DNA of 10,513 nt. Source: Eubacteriales Family XIII. Incertae Sedis bacterium (GTDB taxonomy: Bacteria; Bacillota; Clostridia; Peptostreptococcales; Anaerovoracaceae). The notes under the pieces are model-generated. The model was not told the origin of the DNA and did no database searches. It saw nothing but the letters and a program-made list of their open reading frames with translations. Of the stretch, positions 6,598 to 10,513 are shown in pieces; within the stretch, counting starts at the first letter, position 1; each line of letters begins with the position of its first letter. The position numbers and the translations under genes are program-made. Location of the stretch: assembly GCA_031276775.1 (NCBI GenBank), contig JAISML010000212.1:1-10513 (forward strand), given 5' to 3'.

Positions 6598-8123
6598 CTT
6601 GCGTGCGGACGCGTCTGCCGCCGCTCCGCGGGGCGGCGCCTGTGGTGGCCGGTCGCGCGCTGATATGCGTCCGCCGCCGAGAGCAAGGTGTTTTCGCTGA
6701 ACGCTTTGCCGATGAACTGCATACCCGCGGGCAGATCCCCCGCTCCTGTGCCGCAGGGCAACGCGACGGCCGGCGCTCCGATGAGATTGACCGACACCGT
6801 GTAGATATCGGCGAGGTACATCGCCAAAGGATCCGCAATCTGGCCGCCGATCCCATAGGCGACGGTGGGACTGACCGGGCTCAGTACGATGTCGTATCTC
6901 CGGAATGCGTCGTCAAAAGCGCCTTTGAGCATCCCGCGCACCTGAAGGGCTTTCTTGTAATAGGCGTCGAAATAGCCTGAGCTCAAAACGAAAGAACCCA
7001 ACATGATGCGGCGTTTGACCTCCGTGCCGAATCCCTCGCTCCGCGAGCGGGAAAAAATATCCGGCATGTTTCGCGCCCCGTCCGAACGAAAACCGTACTT
7101 TACGCCGTCGTAGCGGGAGAGGTTGGAACTCGCTTCGGCGCAGGCGATGATATAGTAGGCCGGCACCGCGTATTCAATGAGCGGCAATTCAAATGTCTCA
7201 ATCGAAGCGCCCAGACCGCGCAAGACATCGGCCGCCGCCGAGATGCAAGAGCGAATGTCTTCCGCGAGCCCTTTTTCCAAGCAGTTCTTGGGCAGACCGA
7301 TCCGCAGGCCTTTCAGGTCGGCGGCGGGGGCGTCGCCGTGGATCGTTTCACACATCCGAAACGGTTCTTCCATCACGGCGGTACTGTCTTTCGCATCGGG
7401 GCCGGACAGGATGGACAGGATGGCGGCGCAGTCTTTCGCGTCTCCGCCGATGGGGCCGATCTGATCCAACGAGGATGCGTATGCCATGAGTCCGAAGCGC
7501 GATACGCTGCCGTAGGTCGGCTTGACGCCCGTGAGATTGCAAAATGCGCAGGGCTGTCGGATGGAACCGCCGGTATCGGAACCGATGGCGTAAGGCGCGA
7601 GTCCCGCCGCGACCGCCGCCGCCGATCCGCCCGACGAACCGCCCGGAACCCTCGACGAATCCCATGGGTTTGCGGTGACGCCGAAATAGGAGGTTTCCGT
7701 GGAACCGCCCATCGCAAATTCGTCCATATTGGTCTTGCCGAGGATCACCGCCCCGGCTTCTCTCAATTTGTCGATCACGGTGGCATTGTACGGCGGCGTA
7801 AAATCCGCAAGCATCTTCGACGCGGCCGTAGTGACGCCCCCGTCGATGCAGATGTTGTCCTTGATCGCCGCGGGTACGCCGGCGATCGGGGAAAGAAACG
7901 CGCCCGCGTCGATCCGGCGCTGAACGTCCGCCGCCGTTTTCATCGCGCCTTCTTCGTCGATGCTGATGTATGCGTTGACGCCTCCGGAAGCGTTCCTGCT
8001 TTTTTCCCTGTCGGCCAAGGCTGCGTCAAGATAAAGCCTTGTCGCCTCCGGACTGCTGATTTTTCTGTTCCTGATCGCCCTTCCCAATTCAAGGGCCGTC
8101 ATATGCCGTATATCGGCGTCCAT
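6594..8123 (-). CDS. gatA: Asp-tRNA(Asn)/Glu-tRNA(Gln) amidotransferase subunit A
   Basis: GatA is the glutaminase subunit of GatCAB. It releases ammonia from glutamine, which GatB uses to amidate mischarged Asp-tRNA(Asn) or Glu-tRNA(Gln). The 509-residue protein shows a complete amidase-signature triad: K88 (IKDN), cis-Ser S163 in GGSSGGS, and nucleophile S187 in DTGGSIRQP. The S163-S187 distance of 24 residues matches what I recall for characterised GatA. The ATG at 8123 has AGAGGA (8130-8135) six bases upstream; an upstream in-frame TTG at 8138 would leave no room for that site. The stop overlaps the gatB-aspS start by four bases (ATGA), implying translational coupling. The last ~20 residues are Arg-rich, slightly longer than usual. 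No gatC precedes it, unlike the common gatCAB order; a promoter sits directly upstream instead. Confidence 0.96.
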   Translation of the reverse strand: MDADIRHMTALELGRAIRNRKISSPEATRLYLDAALADREKSRNASGGVNAYISIDEEGAMKTAADVQRRIDAGAFLSPIAGVPAAIKDNICIDGGVTTAASKMLADFTPPYNATVIDKLREAGAVILGKTNMDEFAMGGSTETSYFGVTANPWDSSRVPGGSSGGSAAAVAAGLAPYAIGSDTGGSIRQPCAFCNLTGVKPTYGSVSRFGLMAYASSLDQIGPIGGDAKDCAAILSILSGPDAKDSTAVMEEPFRMCETIHGDAPAADLKGLRIGLPKNCLEKGLAEDIRSCISAAADVLRGLGASIETFELPLIEYAVPAYYIIACAEASSNLSRYDGVKYGFRSDGARNMPDIFSRSRSEGFGTEVKRRIMLGSFVLSSGYFDAYYKKALQVRGMLKGAFDDAFRRYDIVLSPVSPTVAYGIGGQIADPLAMYLADIYTVSVNLIGAPAVALPCGTGAGDLPAGMQFIGKAFSENTLLSAADAYQRATGHHRRRPAERRQTRPHAR

Positions 8124-8184
8124 GCCGTTTCCTCTCAATCTTTATGCGCTCTCTCTGTGGTTCCGTGCAAACTTGCTATGTCCG

Positions 8185-8213
8185 ATTATACCATGTCCCA
8201 TGGGCAATATCTA
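8185..8213 (-). promoter_or_regulatory. Predicted sigma-A-type promoter of the gatA-gatB/aspS-DUF2148 operon
   Basis: Read on the minus strand, TAGATA (8213-8208, four of six matches to TTGACA) is followed after 17 bases by a perfect TATAAT (8190-8185). That is preceded by TGG, giving an extended -10 (TGnTATAAT). Transcription would start near 8178, leaving a leader of about 55 bases before the gatA ATG at 8123. It lies in the 129-base gap after the RNase HI stop. Confidence 0.7.
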
Positions 8214-8252
8214 ATCATTTTGCGCCAAACAGGCTCATGCGGGCGTGTTGCG

Positions 8253-8837
8253 TCACTCCGCAGGGCGTATTTCGGATATGCCGGCGTTGGCCAAGGCGTC
8301 GGCCCGGTTGTTCATGCGCGTAATGTGCAGAAAATCCTCATAGGAAAACGCGTCTCCGTCGGGGAGGACCCCGGCGTTTTTTGCGAGGAACTTGCCGTAT
8401 GCGGCAGGGATGTCCGTGCGCTTGCCGTCGAGGTTGACGTGCCCTTTCACATGATAGAACCGGAAGTCGTGTTTGGGCAGGAATGAGAGCAGGCGTTCCC
8501 ACAGATCGCGGTTTTCGACGGGGGTTTTGTTGGAGGTCAGCCAACCGTTGCGGCGCCATTTGACGTACCATTGGTCGCGCAGACAGTTTGTGAGATACGA
8601 GCTGTCGCTGAATACGTTTACGCGCAAACCGTCTTGGTTCAGCGCCGAGAGCGCCGAGATGAGCGCCGACATCTCCATGCGGTTGTTGGTGGTGTCCTGT
8701 TCGCCGCCGCAGAGTTCTTTGACATGCTTGCCGTATTCGAGGATCGCGCCCCAACCGCCAAAGTTTCGGTCGCTTTGGTTGCCGGCGCACGCGCCGTCCG
8801 TGTAGATGTTGACGGAAATGTTTTTCGAATTTGCCAT
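8253..8837 (-). CDS. rnhA: Ribonuclease HI, variant with a C-terminal-side insertion
   Basis: RNase HI degrades the RNA strand of RNA-DNA hybrids. The 194-residue protein keeps the four acidic metal ligands: D14 (IYTDGACAGN), E55 (NNRMEMSAL), D78 (FSDSSYLTN) and D180 (NNRADALAN), plus the catalytic-loop His of VKGH (H133). The basic handle WYVKWRRNGWLTSNKTPVENRDLW (about 90-113) is also present. Between VKGH and NNRAD there are about 43 residues where compact bacterial RNase HI has about ten, explaining the extra length over the usual ~155. I recall similar long versions in Clostridia. The ATG at 8837 has only a weak GGA upstream; an upstream extension in frame to 8957 is composed of unlikely sequence and lies in a divergent promoter region. 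It points the same way as gatA but that operon has its own promoter. Confidence 0.9.
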   Translation of the reverse strand: MANSKNISVNIYTDGACAGNQSDRNFGGWGAILEYGKHVKELCGGEQDTTNNRMEMSALISALSALNQDGLRVNVFSDSSYLTNCLRDQWYVKWRRNGWLTSNKTPVENRDLWERLLSFLPKHDFRFYHVKGHVNLDGKRTDIPAAYGKFLAKNAGVLPDGDAFSYEDFLHITRMNNRADALANAGISEIRPAE

Positions 8838-8843
8838 GTATCC

Positions 8844-8872
8844 ATTATGCCGCACCGGGTGTACAAACACAA
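8844..8872 (-). promoter_or_regulatory. Possible promoter of the RNase HI gene
   Basis: On the minus strand, TTGTGT (8872-8867) and CATAAT (8849-8844) are 17 bases apart. If used, transcription would begin at or next to the ATG at 8837, giving a leaderless or nearly leaderless message, consistent with the weak ribosome site there. The -35 match is only three of six, so this is tentative. Confidence 0.35.
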
Positions 8873-8889
8873 GGGATATCCTGTATAAT
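8860..8889 (+). promoter_or_regulatory. Predicted promoter of the walJ-like gene
   Basis: TGTACA (8860-8865, four of six matches to TTGACA) is followed after 18 bases by a perfect TATAAT (8884-8889). Transcription would start near 8896, leaving a leader of about 90 bases before the GTG start at 8986. It overlaps the opposing candidate promoter of RNase HI. Confidence 0.6.
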
Positions 8890-8902
8890 GGTAACACGAC
8901 GG

Positions 8903-8971
8903 ATGGCGGAGGGTAACCGTTCAAGGGTTGATCCGGACGCGCGCCGCCCGAAACCAACGTTTGAACTGTAG
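8903..8971 (+). CDS. Possible 22-residue leader peptide upstream of the walJ-like gene
   Basis: In the predicted leader of the walJ-like transcript, an ATG at 8903 opens a complete 22-codon frame ending TAG at 8969-8971, 14 bases before the GTG of the main gene. The peptide is hydrophilic and Arg-rich and I recognise nothing in it. The ribosome site is poor (ACGACGG). It may be a translated leader frame or chance. Confidence 0.2.
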   Translation: MAEGNRSRVDPDARRPKPTFEL

Positions 8972-8985
8972 TTGCGGAGGGGCTT

Positions 8986-9780
8986 GTGACACTCAGTTTT
9001 TGTTCATTTTCCAGCGGCAGCAGCGGAAATTGTTATCTCGTCAAAACGGAAACGACGGCGATCCTGATCGATGGCGGGATCGGCGCCGCGCGCATTTTGT
9101 CGGGGCTGAACCGTACGCGCACCGCACCGGAAGACATCCGCGCCATCCTTTTGACCCATGAGCATTCCGACCATGTCAGCGGCGTCGCCGCTGCGGTGAA
9201 CAGGTTGCCCGCAAGCAAGGTTTACGCGAACGCAGGGACATTTGCGCATATCAAAGCGCATCTTCCGGAAGAACGCAGGCGGCTGTTTGATACGGGGGAC
9301 GGATTTCAAATCGGAGACATCGAAATCAGGACTTTCGGTCTCAGCCACGACGCTGCCGATCCCGTGGGCTACAGTCTGCGCCATGAGGGAAAGATGATCG
9401 GCGTCGTGACGGACACGGGCGTGTTCACGGAGAAAATTCTGAGCGAAACCGTCGATTCCGACATTCTGGTTTTGGAAGCCAACCATGACCTGAACATGCT
9501 TGAAAACGGGAGATACCCTTCGTTTTTGAAACAGCGCATCGCGGGCATGCACGGTCATTTGTCCAACAGCGCCGCCGGGGAAGCGATCTTGAATGTCATG
9601 GCGATGGAACGAAAGGCGCGTTGCATTCTGCTCGCGCATTTGAGCCGGGACAACAACAAGCCGCAATTGGCCGTGCATACGGTGGCGGGCATGTTGGCCG
9701 AGATGGATTATTATTCGGGCAGGGATCTGTATCTGAAGGCGCTGTCAAGGGATCGGCTGAGCGTGCTGTTTGAAATATGA
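8986..9780 (+). CDS. walJ: Metallo-beta-lactamase-fold hydrolase, WalJ/YycJ-like
   Basis: The 264-residue protein begins with the FCSFSSGSSGNCYLV block typical of the WalJ (YycJ) family, a putative exonuclease or nuclease of the metallo-beta-lactamase fold often linked to the WalRK cell-wall regulon or to coordination of replication and division. The metal-binding motif is HEHSDH (58-63); further candidate ligands are H121, D143 (VVTDTG), H167 (EANHD) and H218 (LLAHLSRDN). The start is GTG, chosen for the GGAGG at 8976-8980, five bases upstream; no better ATG lies nearby and the family motif begins right after it. rlmH follows 122 bases downstream. In Bacillus subtilis walJ and rlmH are close neighbours, with htrC between them, so the pairing supports both calls. 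No walRK or htr gene is visible here. Confidence 0.88.
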   Translation: MTLSFCSFSSGSSGNCYLVKTETTAILIDGGIGAARILSGLNRTRTAPEDIRAILLTHEHSDHVSGVAAAVNRLPASKVYANAGTFAHIKAHLPEERRRLFDTGDGFQIGDIEIRTFGLSHDAADPVGYSLRHEGKMIGVVTDTGVFTEKILSETVDSDILVLEANHDLNMLENGRYPSFLKQRIAGMHGHLSNSAAGEAILNVMAMERKARCILLAHLSRDNNKPQLAVHTVAGMLAEMDYYSGRDLYLKALSRDRLSVLFEI

Positions 9781-9827
9781 ATACGGTGGGAACAGTTCAA
9801 CGGTAGCTGCCCGGGGTTGGCGGACTG

Positions 9828-9863
9828 CGCCGCGGCCGTGCGGCGTCTCCGGCGCAAACCGGA
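9828..9863 (+). other. Two adjacent short GC-rich inverted repeats between walJ and rlmH
   Basis: CGCCGC (9828-9833) pairs with GCGGCG (9840-9845) around a six-base loop, and TCCGG (9848-9852) pairs with CCGGA (9859-9863) around another six-base loop. There is no T-run after either, so they are not a standard intrinsic terminator. They could weaken read-through into rlmH or structure its leader, but small GC-rich hairpins also arise by chance. Confidence 0.35.
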
Positions 9864-9902
9864 CATTTCCTGCGGTTTTGCTTACGGAGCGGTGACATAC
9901 GG

Positions 9903-10385
9903 ATGACAAACATCGATATCCTCTGCGTGGGGACCCTAAAAGAAAAATATTGGAGGGAAGCCGAAGCCGAATATGTGAAACGGCTTTCCGCGTACGGCAA
10001 GATCGGCATTGTACAGGTAAAAGAAACGCCGCTTCCCGCGAATCCGAGTCCCGCAAATGAAGAGGCCGTCGTCCGGGCGGAAGGGAAAGCCTTGCTGAAC
10101 GCCGTCGGAAAAAGGAGCTTTGTCGTGGCTCTGGACAGCCGGGGCGAGCAGTTTTCCTCCGAGGCGTTTGCGGAAAAACTGCGCTCGCTCGCGGTGGGAG
10201 GCGTGAGCCGCATCGCCTTTCTCATCGGCGGTTCCCTCGGTCTGTCGGACGAGGCGCGCGGCGCGGCGCGGTTGCAGCTGTCTTTTTCAAAGATGACCTT
10301 TCCGCACCAAATGATGCGTATCGTCCTGCTCGAACAGATCTACCGGGGATTCAGGATCGCAAACCGGGAAGCCTACCACAAATGA
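9903..10385 (+). CDS. rlmH: 23S rRNA (pseudouridine-1915 N3) methyltransferase
   Basis: RlmH is a small SPOUT-class methyltransferase that uses S-adenosylmethionine to methylate pseudouridine 1915 in helix 69 of 23S rRNA on the assembled ribosome. The 160-residue length is normal. Visible signatures are LDSRGEQFSSEAFA (77-90), the SAM-binding knot loop IGGSLGLS (108-115), and the very characteristic C-terminal block from FSKMTFPHQMMR (128-139) through LLEQIYRGFRI to the terminal YHK. The ATG at 9903 has GGTGA at 9891-9895, seven bases upstream. It lies 122 bases downstream of the walJ-like gene on the same strand; whether both share a transcript is not clear because of the hairpins between them. 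The gene converges on the partial minus-strand gene beginning at 10406. Confidence 0.96.
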   Translation: MTNIDILCVGTLKEKYWREAEAEYVKRLSAYGKIGIVQVKETPLPANPSPANEEAVVRAEGKALLNAVGKRSFVVALDSRGEQFSSEAFAEKLRSLAVGGVSRIAFLIGGSLGLSDEARGAARLQLSFSKMTFPHQMMRIVLLEQIYRGFRIANREAYHK

Positions 10386-10405
10386 CAGGGAATGACAGGC
10401 GTCGC

Positions 10406-10513
10406 CTATTTGAAAAGCTTCAATTGTTGCGCGTAACGTCCGATCGCTCCGATGTTGGCATAATAGTAGGTGGACGTCCCTTCCGGTTTCGTTTCGATCA
10501 GACCGCCGATGAT
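10406..10513 (-). CDS. C-terminal end of an unrecognised protein (cut by window edge)
   Basis: A minus-strand frame runs from the window edge to a TAG at 10408-10406, giving 35 codons. The visible tail reads GGLIETKPEGTSTYYYAN, then IGAIGRYAQQLKLFK. I do not recognise the family. The open frame, sensible composition and convergent placement 20 bases from the rlmH stop make a real gene likely, but the length is too short to be certain. Confidence 0.5.
   Translation of the reverse strand: MIGGLIETKPEGTSTYYYANIGAIGRYAQQLKLFK

Noticed and set aside
7338..8486. 382-codon plus-strand open frame opposite gatA
   Set aside because: Runs across gatA, its promoter and into RNase HI on the other strand; no motifs or ribosome site.
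10381..10399. Direct repeat of AATGACAGG at the rlmH stop codon
   Set aside because: Two 9-bp copies one base apart; a small slippage duplication just past the stop with no attachment-site or mobile-element context.

Overview
This looks like a chromosomal core-gene segment from an uncultured, moderately GC-rich member of the Clostridia (Firmicutes). The assignment rests on family resemblance read by eye: a clostridial-style glutamine synthetase with a long helical C-terminal extension, a walJ-like metallo-hydrolase next to rlmH, a clostridial-type RNase HI with a large insertion, and a gatA/gatB amidotransferase operon. There are no mobile elements, tRNAs, rRNAs, CRISPR arrays or phage genes. 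Coding density is very high, and every intergenic gap is under 150 bases.

Layout. (1) 2-2580, plus strand: the 3' end of glutamine synthetase, then a PlsC-type acyltransferase, then a PAP2-family membrane phosphatase with a basic tail, all closely spaced. (2) 8123-2595, minus strand: gatA, a giant gatB-aspS fusion and a small Cys-rich DUF2148 protein, forming an apparent operon behind a good extended -10 promoter at 8185-8213. It converges on the PAP2 gene with 14 bases between stops. (3) 8253-8837, minus strand: RNase HI, divergent from (4) a walJ-like MBL hydrolase (8986-9780) followed by rlmH (9903-10385) on the plus strand. (5) 10406-10513, minus strand: the C-terminal end of an unrecognised protein converging on rlmH.

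The outstanding feature is the single 1139-codon reading frame that joins GatB (the tRNA-binding and kinase subunit of the Asp-tRNA(Asn)/Glu-tRNA(Gln) amidotransferase) to a complete aspartyl-tRNA synthetase through a roughly 65-residue Pro-rich linker containing a small tandem repeat. The AspRS half carries an 'HGG' in its anticodon-binding domain, as I recall from non-discriminating enzymes, so it could charge tRNA(Asn) with Asp and hand it to the tethered amidotransferase. That would be a covalent version of the transamidosome. gatA overlaps the fusion by ATGA, and no gatC is present here. The AspRS half also looks more like the alphaproteobacterial AspRS subgroup than the usual clostridial one.

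All identifications come from reading motifs; no database search was possible.
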